A DNA stretch of 64,000 bases from Vicugna pacos. Its lineage: Eukaryota; Chordata; Mammalia; Artiodactyla; Camelidae. Of the stretch, positions 1 to 10,839 are shown one piece after another. Numbering within the stretch: position 1 is the stretch's first letter; each line of letters starts with the position of its first letter. Position numbers and translations under genes: made by a program. The notes under the pieces were generated by a model. The model worked only from the letters and a program-made list of their open reading frames with translations. It ran no database searches and had not been told where the DNA came from. Location of the stretch: contig NC_133019.1 in the NCBI RefSeq assembly GCF_048564905.1, forward strand, positions 9,652,501 through 9,716,500. Reading direction: 5' to 3'.

Positions 1-264
1 TTTTCATGTCGGGCTTGGCTTTGAATTCCAGATCAGTCATTTGTTAGCTGTGTAACCCTGAGTTAGCCTCTCTGTTAAGCTCGAGTTAACCTCAGCTTCT
101 TCATTACAAACTGTGAATAATAACATTTATCTGATAAGATGGTTATTGGAGAGGAAATGACGCGACAGAAATGCCTGGCAGATGGTACGTACTCCATAAA
201 CAATAGCTACTATTATCCTGAGCTCTGCTTTAAAGCCTTGCCTGGCTCCCTAGAGCTGAATTCA

Positions 265-265
265 T

Positions 266-309
<44 letters not shown>

Positions 310-390
310 GCTTGCTTGCTTGCTTGCTTTCTTGCTTTCTTGCTTTCTTTCTTGCTTTCTTTCTTTTCTTGCTTTCTTGCTTTCTTTCTT
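265..390. repeat. (CTTT)n microsatellite with CTTG interruptions
   Basis: About 125 bases of tandem TTTC, interrupted by blocks of TTGC and by single TTTCTTGC variants. The alternating pure and variant blocks suggest replication slippage with point changes later copied into neighbouring units. Low-complexity frames across it (poly Phe/Leu/Ser on one strand, poly Lys/Glu on the other) are not genes. Confidence 0.95.
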
Positions 391-1644
391 CCCATAAAAT
401 TTTGTATGTGATTCCATTTTGTATATATCACATGCTGTGGTCTCATTATTTTTATACACTGGGCCTCATTCCTAGTAAAATCAGGGCCATTGCACAAATT
501 ATAAAAATTGAGACTCCTAGCAGACTTACAGGGCACATGACTTGGCAAACTAAAGATGTCTTTGTAGGAAGAAAATTTGCAGGTGGATACAGCCCCACAC
601 CAAGAGCACATGCTGGGTGAGCCACGAGAGGGCTGGGTTTCAGGCCCTACTCACCCCTTGTACTATACACAACCTGCACAACCATCCTCGGAGGCTCTAT
701 GTGTGCAGAATGTGAGCTCAGTGAAGGCAAGAACTGGGTCTCATTCAACCTGAAGCCACAACCCATGTTGAATCAATGCATGTAGGGGAGGGAGTGTTGC
801 CTGAGGAAAGGAAGTACGTAAGGAGGATCAGTGGGGCCCTGGCCCCAGGTTCTTATTCCTAGAGAGGAGGGGAGTGCAAGAACCAGGGTTAGTAACATCA
901 GAGACACAGGCTTTGGAGAATAATCAGCAGCTGAATTACTGGATGGTAAATGAGGACATGCTTTGGGGAACAAGACAGAGGGTGAGTGTCCGGGAGCTGA
1001 ACTGGAGCTCTTGAAAGCACCTCCTGACCTCAGGCTAGAGCCTGGGGCATGGCTGGGCCTGTAGGTGGCACCTCACCTCTGGCATGTGAGGTGGGCAATC
1101 AGGACCAGAGTATTCTTAGGAGATACTGAGATAACACTTTCCAGAGCTTCCTTCCCCACCCCTGCCCCAAATCAATTCCCTACTGCCTGTCTCTTCTGTT
1201 TCACAGCAAGCCAATCTCTCAGAAAGCTTTCAGATGACTTAATTAATCCATTTTCATTTCTTCTGCAGACCCTCACTCTCCTCACCAGCTGGCACTCGGT
1301 GGGGAAGGCAGAAATAATTCCCAAGGAGCGAGCCTTCTGACAAATGTCCCGGCTGCATCTAGACACCCATGAGGTTTGGAGGAGTTCCCGGTCTGGAGCT
1401 GCTGGGGTGGCTCTGTACGTTAACTGAACCCCAAAGCCCCTGCGATTGCCATCTGCATCCACTTCTTCAGTGGAAAAGAGCCATCACGGGGCAGGGGGCG
1501 GTTCTAAGGACCAGGTTCTTAGATGCCTGCTGTCTTCCTGAATCTGTGGCTGACCTTCCCTGAGCTTCACGTTCTGTGAGCCCCAGGGAGGGAACAGGCT
1601 TGACACTGCTTCCTGGGAGATGAGGATTTAAGCTGTGCATCCCC

Positions 1645-1880
1645 ACAGGTGATGGACAATGTCATTCCTTGGTCCTGCCCTGCTTCGGGCTCCCCTAGCA
1701 GCGTACTCACCTGTCTCATGCCCACACCGGAGCAAACGTTTCTTTTACGTGTCTGCACTCCCCCACCTCCATGCCACCTAGTCTGTAAGCCCTCAAAGAC
1801 AGAAGCAAATCTCACCTGTCCTTTTACCCCAATCCTCTAGCACAGTGGCTGACTCACTGTGTTAAATTGCTATCTGCTGA
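1645..1880 (+). repeat. L2 LINE 3' end
   Basis: Contains the diagnostic L2 tail order: a stretch like 'ctgtaagccctcaaagacagaa', then a degenerate 'cctagcacagtggctg', then TGAtTgATTAATC at the end. Strongly diverged and 5' truncated, as usual for mammalian L2. Confidence 0.5.
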
Positions 1881-2029
1881 TTGATTAATCAATTGATGGC
1901 CTGGTTTTCTAAGCCTTGGGTTGACAGCTGGGTTGATAGAAGCCTGCTGAGGAAGAACATCCCTAAGTTTATCCAAGGAACGCTTATCGCCAGGCGCCTT
2001 GCTCTGTATCATTCAAAAGAACTATCTGT

Positions 2030-2130
2030 TAACACTTTCCTGGGTCCCAGGCACTGCATTAGGTACACATGGATGTCAGGATGAACAAGACTTTGTGCTT
2101 GTCCCCCAGGGCTGCCAGTCTCACTGCCAC
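2030..2130 (-). repeat. L2 LINE 3' end fragment
   Basis: Reads as the complement of an L2 tail: 'cccaggcactgcattaggtacac' followed by 'gaacaagactttgtgc', which match the reverse of the cctggcac and tgttcac parts of the family. Short and diverged. Confidence 0.4.
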
Positions 2131-2619
2131 TAAGACCCTAACCCAGCCACCCCCACTCCTACTCCACTATTGGAATACGATGTAGTTTGTCTTTGTAACA
2201 TTTGTAGCACTTATCCCATACAACCTCGTGTTAAAATCACTTCCGCTGTCTGCCTGCCCGTCGAGCTGGAGAGCTGCCAAAGGAAAGGGACCTGGTTTCA
2301 AATCGCAGCACTTCCGGGTGCTGGCCTCTCTGGGGCTGTGCGTTCCCAGCCTGTACAAGGAAGTATTACAGCCCCCACCTCTGGGATCACGGGGCTGAGG
2401 ATGTAAGTGTCATCCATGTGTCCCTCTCAAACTGGCCACCTAGAGCACCCTCCCTTCTGCCATTCTCCTGGGCCAGCCTATCCCTTCCTCTCCATTCTTT
2501 TGGCAAGTAGACGCAGAGGACAGGAGGACTGTACCCAAATCACTCTCTGCTCCAGCCACCAGTTCTCATGTGCCCCTCCCTCATGGGGCAGTGAGAAGAC
2601 CACAAGATGGGGGTCTGAA

Positions 2620-2790
2620 TAGGGTCTGAGTCTGGGCTCTGGTCACTTGCTGTGAGTCTGACCTTGGGTTAATTGCTGACTCTCTGAGCCTCCATTTTCA
2701 TCTGTAAAATGGAACAATAATCCATGCCTCTGGGCCACGCACAGGTTAAATGAAAGAGTGTGTGCAGAGCTCCCCCACAGTGCATGGCCC
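2620..2790 (+). repeat. MIR SINE
   Basis: Shows the MIR core 'gaccttgggttaattgctgac' then 'ctctgagcctccattttcatctgtaaaatgg' in degenerate form, followed by a ggttaaatgaaag segment. Mammal-wide ancient tRNA-derived SINE. Confidence 0.75.
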
Positions 2791-4119
2791 TTGTCAGGAC
2801 TTACCACCGCGGCCCGCTTCTGAGGCTCAGCTTTGAACAAGGAAGAGGTGCCTTCGGCAGCAGACACCTCCATTCTAATTCTCTACAAAGACACGGATGC
2901 GAGAGGAAAAAGAAAATCTGTAGGTCCACAGTGGAGCCCACTGCTGAAAGCTGGTGACAGCCAGGGAGGGCATTGGCTGGGGCTCAGGCTGATGGTGGGA
3001 GAGGCTTGGAGGACCGACCATGGTCTCCTGGGGAGGGCGCCCCTCGCCCCCGAACAGGGAGAGAGGGAAGCAGTCGCGGAGGCAGACACGGGAGCCCAGC
3101 TGTATGGGCAGCAGCCAACACAGTCATCTCCGAAGAAAGGCAGAGTGGCTGCAGCACAAAACTGCTTTTATTGGCTTTTTATCAGGTGAGTGAAAGGACT
3201 CGAGTGACAGAAAAGAACCTTTGAGACCTCAAAAGGAGACAGAGTCTTGTAAAGGGAAGGTCTGATGAGAGGGAGAGCGAAGGCAGTTGTGGTCCAAGAT
3301 GCAGCCCAGGGCTCTGGTCCTTTTATTCTCAAGGACAAGAGCCTGTGAATAATGAACCAGACAAGATGGATTTCCCCCCTTCCAGGTCTCCGGGGGTCAT
3401 ATGCAGGGGCTGCTACCTGACGTGCATCCTTCTAGAAGCCACCCCAGGAAGCACTTTTGCCAGAGCCAAACAGCCCTTCCTCTTCTCCTGAGACGCAGGA
3501 CTACCTGAACTCATGCTTAAAAGTCTACCTGAAGGGGGACCTTCCCTACTCAGTAGGCCCTAGAATTAAACACTGAAACCCCACAGTGTCACCATTTTCT
3601 CCTGAGCATCCTCATCCCTAATGCCTTAATTCAGGCCCCATCCCGTCCACCTGAGGCACTGGACTGCCCGCCATCGGATGAGTATGCCTGTGTCTGTCTT
3701 CCCACCGCCAATCCATCCCCCTCTCGCCCGCTGGACTAACCTCTGGAACCAGAGCCAATTAGGCCACTGCCCCCTCTCTCGGAATAAAACAAACAGGCCA
3801 CTTCACTCATCCATAGCTCTCCATCAGAGTTTAAATCTCCAAACATATAAATCCGGTCACAACTGGCCCCGACCTACAGAATTTCTCTCCTCCCCTCCCT
3901 GCCACGCCTGACGCCAGCCACACGGGGCCACTCACGCTGCTTGGCGTGAGCTCAGTGTTTGCTGTACCAAGAATATTTTTTTCTACTGAGCTGATGCGTC
4001 TCCATCCTCAACACTCTGCTCGGTGGTCCTTTCCTGGGTGAGCCCTTCCCTGCTCATCCCTGGGCATACCTTACCCGTGCTTCCTGCAGACCTACCCCCG
4101 CCACTCACTACCCACGCGA

Positions 4120-4275
4120 CCTCGAACTGGCTCCTTATCAGCTTTATGACTCAGTTTCCTCGCCTGCAACATTTGGTGACTGTGAGGACTAAATGAGTTA
4201 ATACAGTCAAGTGCTTAAAACAGTGCCTGGCCCACAGGAAACACTTACTAAATGTCAACTATTGTTATCCTCATT
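4120..4275 (+). repeat. MIR SINE
   Basis: Contains tgactcagtttcctcg, gaggactaaatgagttaata and cagtgcctggcccacaggaa in the expected MIR order, covering the core and the 3' part of the element. Confidence 0.85.
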
Positions 4276-4460
4276 TTAATCAATGCTATGAATATAGTGC
4301 ATAGCACACTGTACAGGAACTCTTGGCTCACCTGTCTCTTTGAGTAGAACCTGAACTCCTTACCAGCAACTCCTCACATCCAAGCAGTGCCTGCCAGAGA
4401 GTGGGCACTTTGGTGAAGCAAAGAACGAGTGAATGAATGAATTGCTCAATCATCATTGGA
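4276..4460 (+). repeat. L2 LINE 3' end
   Basis: Follows the MIR directly. It contains 'agaacctgaactccttaccag' and 'gcagtgcctgccagag', then gtgaatgaatgaat, an L2 tail ending in its short tandem GAAT terminus. Confidence 0.55.
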
Positions 4461-5309
4461 GCCCATCTCTGCCTATTTGAGTAAATGCAGAGACCAGGCT
4501 TCAAGGGGAAGATGCAGCCCTCCCTGAGCCTGGCTGTCACGTGGCGAGGGTTGAACACTCTTTTAGCCCCTGGATCGGTATCTCGATTTTGAAGAGAATT
4601 CTGTGACTTATTTGCAGTTAAAATAGTCTCTGGCATCAAGGTGAAAAAGAATCCCAGAGGACTAATTCTTTTTTTTTTTTTTAGTTCAGCAAAATGTCTC
4701 TGGACACCTTTCCCAGTGGATCAAGGCCACAGACAGCCCATCCCACCAGGTCTCTGGCAAATTCTCTCCATAATCCTTTCTCCCAGGGGCCCAGAAGGGG
4801 AAATGGAATGAGACATTTCAGCTTCATTTATACTTAATTCATCAAAATGTCATTGGTAAGAGCTATTTGATGTCCAAAGCTTATGAGCCTTGAATCTAAG
4901 CCCTCCAAAGCTCTTTTCTCTTTGAACCCAAATGAGCCGTTCTGCCAACCTGGCGGTAAATGCCAACAGGGTACTTGGTTGCAAGCCTGGATGCTTGAGA
5001 GGGGCTCTCTCTCTTCCTTTCTCTTCCTTTACTCTCTCCCAAGCTGGGCCCCAAGGATGTGAAGTGCAGTTTCTCCCCTTCCCGGATACCAGTCCTAAGG
5101 GCTTAGCCGACAAGGATGCCTCACACGCTGGGTGACAGTAGAAGGGGTCAGAGAGGCCGTCTGTCCAGGGGCCCCACTTTACAGACGAAGCGCGATCCCT
5201 TTATGGGCCAGAGGCAGACTTGGGTACCAAGTTCCGGGCATCCAGCAAATCCTCTGCCAATTGCTGCTGGAGGGAGGCGAAGCTGTAATTGAGCAGGAAG
5301 AGGTCATGT

Positions 5310-5520
5310 GCTGTCAGGGATGGGGACTCAGGTGCCCAGGTTTAACCCCACCTCTGCCACTCACTGGCTGTGGGACTCTGGGCAAACCAACCCATACTTC
5401 TAAGCCTCGGGTTGCTCTCCTATAAAATGAGGATGATGATATCAAGCCCACAGAGGCGCTGTGGAGGATGAGCCGCCAAAGCTGCGAAAGCAGCTTCAGA
5501 CGTGAAATCGGTGCACAAGT
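5310..5520 (+). repeat. MIR SINE
   Basis: Near full-length order: cccaggtttaaccccacctctgcc, cactggctgtgggactctgggc, then ctcctataaaatgaggatgatgat, all matching the MIR core and 3' flank with moderate divergence (these are separate segments of the copy). Confidence 0.8.
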
Positions 5521-5534
5521 GCAGTGGTGACTAG

Positions 5535-5835
5535 GACAGCACCCAGGGCAGACAGACACTCCCCTGGCTGCAGTGGCTCCCAGTTGTCCACTGTGGGAAG
5601 AAGTCCTGGTGTCTTGGCCAGGACTCCAAAGCCCTTCATGCACGTGCCATTTCCCACCCTCTGTTCTGTCTCCTGTTACTGTCACTCCCACCACAACATT
5701 TCTCCTGCCATGTGACTGTCCCTGCCTCTCCCTAATCCTAAGAGATGTTCTCAACTCCCAGCAGCCGCTTCCATGAGTGATTTCACTTCCAACAACAGCC
5801 AGCCTCTCAGCAGCACACACCCTTCTAGCTACCAC
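5535..5835 (+). repeat. L2 LINE fragment, 3' untranslated part
   Basis: Contains 'gcagtggctcccagttgtcc', 'ccaaagcccttcatgcac' and a cac/ctc-rich stretch in L2 order, corresponding to the region just after the reverse transcriptase frame. It lies before, not after, the RT-region piece at 5840-6390, so it is either a separate copy or rearranged. Confidence 0.5.
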
Positions 5836-5839
5836 CCTT

Positions 5840-6390
5840 TATCTTGCTTTCCCACAAGAGCCAAGCTTCTTTAAAGAGTCTTCCACAACACTTCAGCCAC
5901 TGCAATCTGATTTCAATCCAGACACCCACTGAAACCACTTTTGCCAATGGACGTCCTTCTGTCCTTCCTTTCCAGAGGTGAGAAACTTCTTTGCCTACTC
6001 TTAGCATCCTTCACAGGCTCTCCCGCCCCATCTCCCTCTGGAACATGTGGTTTTCTCCTGAGGGACTCTTTTTCTACTCATGGCTTCAGTGACCGTCCAC
6101 AGTTCACCGTCCACTCCAGTACCTATAACTTCACCTGCTGAGCCCGCTCTGCCCAACCCTCTGGTCACCCTCTCTACCTGCATGTCCGAAAGGCTTTTCA
6201 AAGTTACCATTTCCAAAGCTGAAATCATCTCCCCTCTCTCCTCCCAGATCTGTTTTTCTCCTGAATTTTCCACCTCAATGACTGGCACCACCGGTCGCCC
6301 AGATGTCCACGTCAGAGACCTGGACATCATCCTACTCTTGTCTCCCTCCCTCGTGGTCCAAGCCCATTTGGTCCCTGAGTCCTGATGACT
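5840..6390 (+). repeat. L2 LINE fragment covering part of the reverse transcriptase region
   Basis: Contains cactgcaatctgatttcaat, cactgaaaccacttttgcc, actcatggcttcagtgacc, ctctacctgcatgtccgaa and tgactggcaccacc in the order expected for the L2 ORF2 downstream third. No open frame survives over the whole length. It is one of the longer coding-region L2 relics in the window and is the sense counterpart of the antisense copy near 10.9-11.9 kb. Confidence 0.6.
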
Positions 6391-7369
6391 TAACTATTAA
6401 ATAGTTTCAGTAGCTTATAAGACAGCATATATACTATGACCCCATTTTTCAAAAGGAACTTGTGTAAAGCATATATTCATTGAGAAACCAGAAGGCATGT
6501 TAACAAAACGTTCACCAGAGGCATTACTGGATGGTAGAATTACAAGTCATTTTTCACTTTTTAAAACCAATATATATTTTAAAGATTGTCTACCTCTGTA
6601 CAAAAGAAAAACTGCCATCTTTAAAGACAGCCTTTGAATGTGTACCCCCTCGGCTGGCCTGGCCCGCTAGGTCTGCCTCTTCCTGATCCTTCATGTGGCT
6701 TCATCTCACTCCTTGCTCTCTGTTCCTCTAGCCTCCAGCCCCGAGGCTTCCTCAGGCTACTGAGATGCAAGAAGAGGTGGGACTTCCTGGTGACCAGGTG
6801 TGCGCTGGCTCACCCACCTCAGGCCAGGCTGCAGGCAGGGAGATGGGTCACCAGCTCACATCCACTCACTGGACCAGCACGCCCCGTGCGGCTTGCATGA
6901 CAGTGCCATCACTCTAGCCTTGGGATCTGACTTTTCAGAAGGTGGCCAGAGGGTTCTGATGCACACCCCAGAAGCACGGGGCAGGGGACACCTACGAAAT
7001 GAATTTCAGCCAATGAGAGAGGGGACTCAGCAGATCAATTTTCTTCCTTCCTGCTGCGGGCTGTTTGCTGAGGCAGTGATTTCCCAGGCCTCTCTGAAGG
7101 CTGAACGGCCGGCTGCACTTGGTGCAAAGCAACATCCAGCACAGTGAGACTCCCCCTCATCCGTGCTCCTCCTCCTCGCCTGCCATACACCCCTTTCCAC
7201 CTCTTCCCCTGCCTTGGACTTGCACTCCCTGAGTTAGCACGAAAGCTTTTGCCTTGGGCTCTGTCTTCTAGGGAGCCCTGGTCCAAGGCAACTTTCAGAC
7301 CTCCTGTATGTCAAACACTCTGTATGTGTATGCATGCGGGTGTATTATTTTAAATCCTTACAAAAATTC

Positions 7370-7508
7370 TTTCTAGATAAACCCTGAAGCCTTAGGGAAT
7401 GGGGTGGAAAGGATCAAATAACTTGCCCAAGAACACACAGCTAGTAAGTGGATGAACTGAAGCTTCAGCTGAGGTCCAACGTCAACATGCGTGCTCTCAG
7501 ACCATAAG
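7370..7508 (-). repeat. MIR SINE
   Basis: Contains ataacttgcccaagaacac then acagctagtaagtgg, the reverse complement of the MIR core. Its 5' head lies at the high-coordinate end and abuts the head of the MIR that follows on the plus strand. Confidence 0.75.
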
Positions 7509-7670
7509 TGCTGAAGTCAGACAGACCAGGCTTAAATGCTGGCTCAAAACTTACCAGCTGTGTGATCTCTGGCAGGTTACTTAACCTCCCTGAGCCTGCA
7601 TATCCTCATCTGTATAAGTGACAGATTTAGCTGCGGTGACCTCTGAGGTCTCTTCCAGTTGGGACATTGA
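7509..7670 (+). repeat. MIR SINE
   Basis: Contains gaagtcagacagaccaggc, ttaccagctgtgtgatctct, gttacttaacctccctgag and tcctcatctgtataagtg in MIR order. With the preceding copy it forms a head-to-head inverted pair. Confidence 0.8.
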
Positions 7671-7869
7671 GCAGCCCCAAGGCTCTGTTGTTACAACCTC
7701 TGAACTGTTCCCATGCAGCTTGGGGAAGGGGGCACACAGGAGGGGTCAGGCCTTAGGACTGTCGTGATCCTAGGGGAGCAACTGGGCAGACATATCAAAG
7801 TGTGGAGCCTGGGGCAGGGCGGGGCCAGGGTCACCCACTCCTGCCCAAGATCACCCCCCTCCCGTGGCA

Positions 7870-8200
7870 TTCAGACGGCCTTCTGGCTGAAACACTCTTT
7901 TCATTCTTTAGATATCAGCTCACACATCATTTCCCAAGGGAAGCCTTCTCTCCCCTGCCCCCTTGCCTCTCAAGTCTGGACCCCTCCCCTCCAGGTGCCC
8001 TCTCATAGCTCCTCCCACCCCCACCCCCCCGTACTTGAGACAGTGCCTTAATAACATACTACTGTGGTCATTCACTGTACCTGTCTCTCATTAGTAAGAT
8101 TCCTAAGGGTAGTGAGCATGTTTGTTCTGTCCCTCACTGCATCTCCATTGTCTAGAATAGTGGAAAGCGTTTAATACAAACGTATTGAATGAATGGGTTA
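7870..8200 (+). repeat. L2 LINE 3' end
   Basis: Contains 'atcagctcacacatcatttcc', 'gggaagccttctctcccctg', 'actgtggtcattcactgtac', a degenerate 'agcatgtttgttctgtccc' and the terminal gtattgaatgaatg, an L2 3' segment in complete order. Confidence 0.75.
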
Positions 8201-8220
8201 ATTAATTAATTAATTAATAC
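8195..8220. repeat. (TTAA)n simple repeat
   Basis: About six TTAA/TAAT units immediately after the GAATGAATG terminus of an L2 copy, so the microsatellite probably grew from the LINE tail. Confidence 0.8.
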
Positions 8221-9097
8221 TTGGCAGCCAAGTCTCGATGAGATCAATGCAGCAGGGTTTGGGTTTGAAGGCTGATCTGGGGTGGGAGTTTTAAGATCCC
8301 AGTCTGATCGCCCGAGTCATTCCGTATGTGGCTGCATGTCCTCGAGTCCCAGATTCCTCTCCTCTTCCTACCAGTCCATGTCACAGCTCATCAGGGGACT
8401 GATGAGGGAATGGCTGTGCGCTGACTCCGACATCCCTGAAGTCACCCTACCAGTCTCCAGGCAGCCCAAGGGGCTGAAGAAATGGGCTCAAGGTGACTGA
8501 GTACCTTGCTAAGAGGGGGGAGAAAAGGCCTGGCATTTCCGCTCGCTGGGCTTTAACCACCGGGCTGCATCTCTGCTGGGGAATCCAGACAAGAAGGCTG
8601 CTTCGGGAGGGGGCTGGGACTTACAGAAAAGCAGCGCACCCTTTTCTGGAGCGCGGGCTTTGTCAGGAGTCGGGCTCAAGTATCAGACAGTAGCAGCCTT
8701 CCCCCTTCCCGAGCCCTGCCCCTGTGACGGGCTCCCAGGGCCTCCTGGGGCTTCTTTGATTGTCTGCAAGCCTCTCCCTGTGAGGAAGGTCTCACCCCGA
8801 ACCAGCTCATCCTGGACTCTAGGAACCGGGCAGCTCACAGTCTGGCTGAGCAAGTCTGCTTTTGACCCCACTGGGTCGCTGCAAATGCTGTCAGGCAAAC
8901 TCTTAACCACCTTCTCACCTCAGCTCTTAAGTACTTTTTCCATGCTCTTGTCTATAAGGAACATTTCATGATGCGTTGCCTAGGATTGCTTATTTAATAG
9001 CCCGACTAACATTTTTACCCTTGAAGACAAGGATTTTTAAAATGTATCTTTTATCGCAAGTTTGGTACATATAAAGGGTTAAGATCATATTAATTCG

Positions 9098-9181
9098 ATA
9101 GAAAAAGGAAAGGGAGAGAAGAGGGGAGGAAAGAAAAAAGCGTGCAAGGGAGGGAGGATAAAACGAAGGAGAGGAGAAGGG
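9098..9181. repeat. Purine-rich low-complexity tract
   Basis: About 85 bases with very few pyrimidines on the plus strand (mixed GAAA, GGGA, GAGG). On the transcribed GRIK4 strand it is a polypyrimidine run. No reading frame of interest. Confidence 0.8.
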
Positions 9182-9224
9182 TCTGGAATCATGTGGACCT
9201 TTCTTGGTGATCTCTGAGCCCAGC

Positions 9225-9400
9225 TGCGGTGGGAAGCACATGGTCTCTGGAGTTAGACACATCGGGCTCAAATCCCAGCCGGGTCTCACGCTAAACGGAC
9301 GGCTTCAGACAAGGCATTCAAGGCCGCCGAGTCCAGGCGGTGCATTTGTAAAATGCGGATCACAACTTGCTGAAAGGTACGTTCCAAGAGGACGAGAGAC
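9225..9400 (+). repeat. MIR SINE (diverged)
   Basis: Contains 'gcacatggtctctggagtta', 'gggctcaaatcccagc' and 'gcatttgtaaaatgcggat' in MIR order. The head is clear and the centre is degraded. Confidence 0.6.
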
Positions 9401-10149
9401 AGTGTATAAAGCAGCCTGCAGGTTGGCACTGGCCGGGAGGCTGCAGGGGCTCCTTCTGCACTTGGAAAGCACACTGGAGGGACCGACTGGTTCAAGGTCG
9501 CACTAAGAACCTAGGTCTGTGCTCTCTGCACTGGGCACCCATTCACCTGTCCCGACCAGAAAAACTTGGTTGTGGAAATATGGGCAGTGAATTAGCAACA
9601 ATTTAATTAATTTTTACAGACGTTGATAGTGTGTACCAAGAAAACAAGAGCTCCCCACCCCGGGAAGAACTTTCTGTAGCCTCGCTCTAACCTGACAGTG
9701 ACTGACATTCTAAGATGCTCACCTGCATTTTAATCCAGGCTCCACACTCACCCTGAAAATCTACAGCCTGCCAAAGTGCACCTTGGCCCCGGGTCTGGAA
9801 AAGCACATTAACAATAGCAGAAAATAACACAAGAAGTAACAAAATCACCGTGACTGTGACCAACACCTCTGACAGCTGATCTCTCTTCCCCCGTGATTTA
9901 ACCATGTCACCTTGACGGCACCTCTCAAGGGTCAAAGTCAACCGACATGGGCACGTTCTACTCTCCCAGAGCCTGTCCAAGCTCTGCCAGGGGTTCTGAT
10001 GACCAACGAAATCAGAACAAACCAGTAGCACCTGGATTACAGAGGTGCCAAGGATGCAAGCCAGACTCTCTAAGCCGCGCTCATTGGTCCAAGCCTCCAT
10101 TACCTGTTGCAAGCGCTGGACTGGGACTGGGAGAGCCACAGGGCAGGGG

Positions 10150-10240
10150 TCATGCTGGTTGTATTCACCGATATATACCTCCAGTGCCTGGCTCAGTGCC
10201 AGCTCCAGAGAGATTTGTGCAACGAATAAACAAATAAATG
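10150..10240 (+). repeat. L2 LINE 3' terminus
   Basis: Contains 'ccagtgcctggctcagtgcc', then aacgaataaacaaataaatg, resembling the last bases of L2. It lies about 120 bases from the coding exon at 10362. Confidence 0.5.
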
Positions 10241-10361
10241 GAAAATGCGTGAATGTTTAACCGAATACACGGCAGGTTCATGAGCATACAGCCCAGCCCT
10301 ATGTCCCTCCGTCTCCCTCCCCAGCCCAACCCCAAATCCAAATCACCTGCGCTTTCCTTAC

Positions 10362-10565
10362 CCGAGCGATCAGCTCCCCGACCATTCCCGTCCAGGTGCC
10401 GTTGGCCTCGGGCACGCCGTACACACCGTCCCCAACCAGGCGGATCTTGTAGTTGAACCGGAGGATCTCCGCCAGCTCCTTGAGCATGTCCACACAGAAG
10501 CCTTCGTAGCGGTCATTGCCTTCCATCTCCTGGTGGTTCCCCTTCAGCATTAAATACGGGTTTTC
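10362..10565 (-). CDS. GRIK4: GRIK4 exon: start of the glutamate-binding domain (S1)
   Basis: Encodes 68 residues, from [16 protein letters not shown] through [15 protein letters not shown] to [13 protein letters not shown]. In the family this is the first part of ligand-binding segment S1 of GluK4 (KA1), a kainate receptor subunit that works in heteromers with GluK1-3 at synapses. The wording matches GRIK4; GRIK5 instead has RRPNFQALSGNERFEG here. One N-glycosylation sequon is visible (NGT at exon residue 55). The acceptor ttgctgcag|GAAAAC has a weak pyrimidine tract, and the donor is CGG|gtaagg. Length is 204 nt, phase 0 at both ends. The arginine that contacts the agonist carboxylate in the LTIT-R motif would be in the next exon, which is outside the window. 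No disabling change is seen. Confidence 0.97.
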
Positions 10566-10839
10566 CTGCAGCAAAACTGGGCAGCTGTCATTCTCATCTT
10601 AGCCCTGATGTCTCAGCCACGCATGATGAGGGGGCCGGGGACACAGGGGGAGGGAAGTGGCCTGGTGAATGGGCTGCTTTGTAGGCGGCAATTAGCTCCC
10701 CTCCCCTTCTCTTACCAGAAATCCACAACGGTCCCACCACACAGCAGGTCCAGTTACAGCCGCTCTATCTTGTTTAAGGTCATCATTTGACCCCAGCCCC
10801 CATTTTATTCCTTCCTTATTTTTCTCTTCCTTTTGTTCA

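Larger units (their letters stand above)
1..10361 (-). other. GRIK4: GRIK4 intron (partial), 3' of the last visible exon
   Basis: This intron follows the exon at 10362-10565, whose donor reads CGG|gtaagg on the minus strand. The next coding exon expected from the family, beginning KADLAVAGLTITAER, is not in any minus-strand frame here, so the intron runs off the window. It holds a CTTT microsatellite, several MIR and L2 relics and a purine-rich tract, listed separately. I recognise nothing in 400-1640, 2800-4000, 4460-5300, 6400-7360, 8220-9090 or 9400-10140. Confidence 0.85.

Noticed and set aside
139-620. Phe/Leu/Ser-rich and Lys/Glu-rich open frames over the CTTT tract
   Set aside because: They are translations of a microsatellite in several frames, with no domain or conserved start context.
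9700-9740. CAG|GTGAGC-like recursive splice site on the minus strand in the downstream intron
   Set aside because: It lacks an upstream pyrimidine tract, so it is probably a chance match.
9687-10139. 150-residue minus-strand frame with a hydrophobic Val/Leu segment, close to a GRIK4 exon
   Set aside because: The hydrophobic run looks like a membrane segment, but GRIK4 has none between these exons, the sequence is not family-like, and no splice sites fit.
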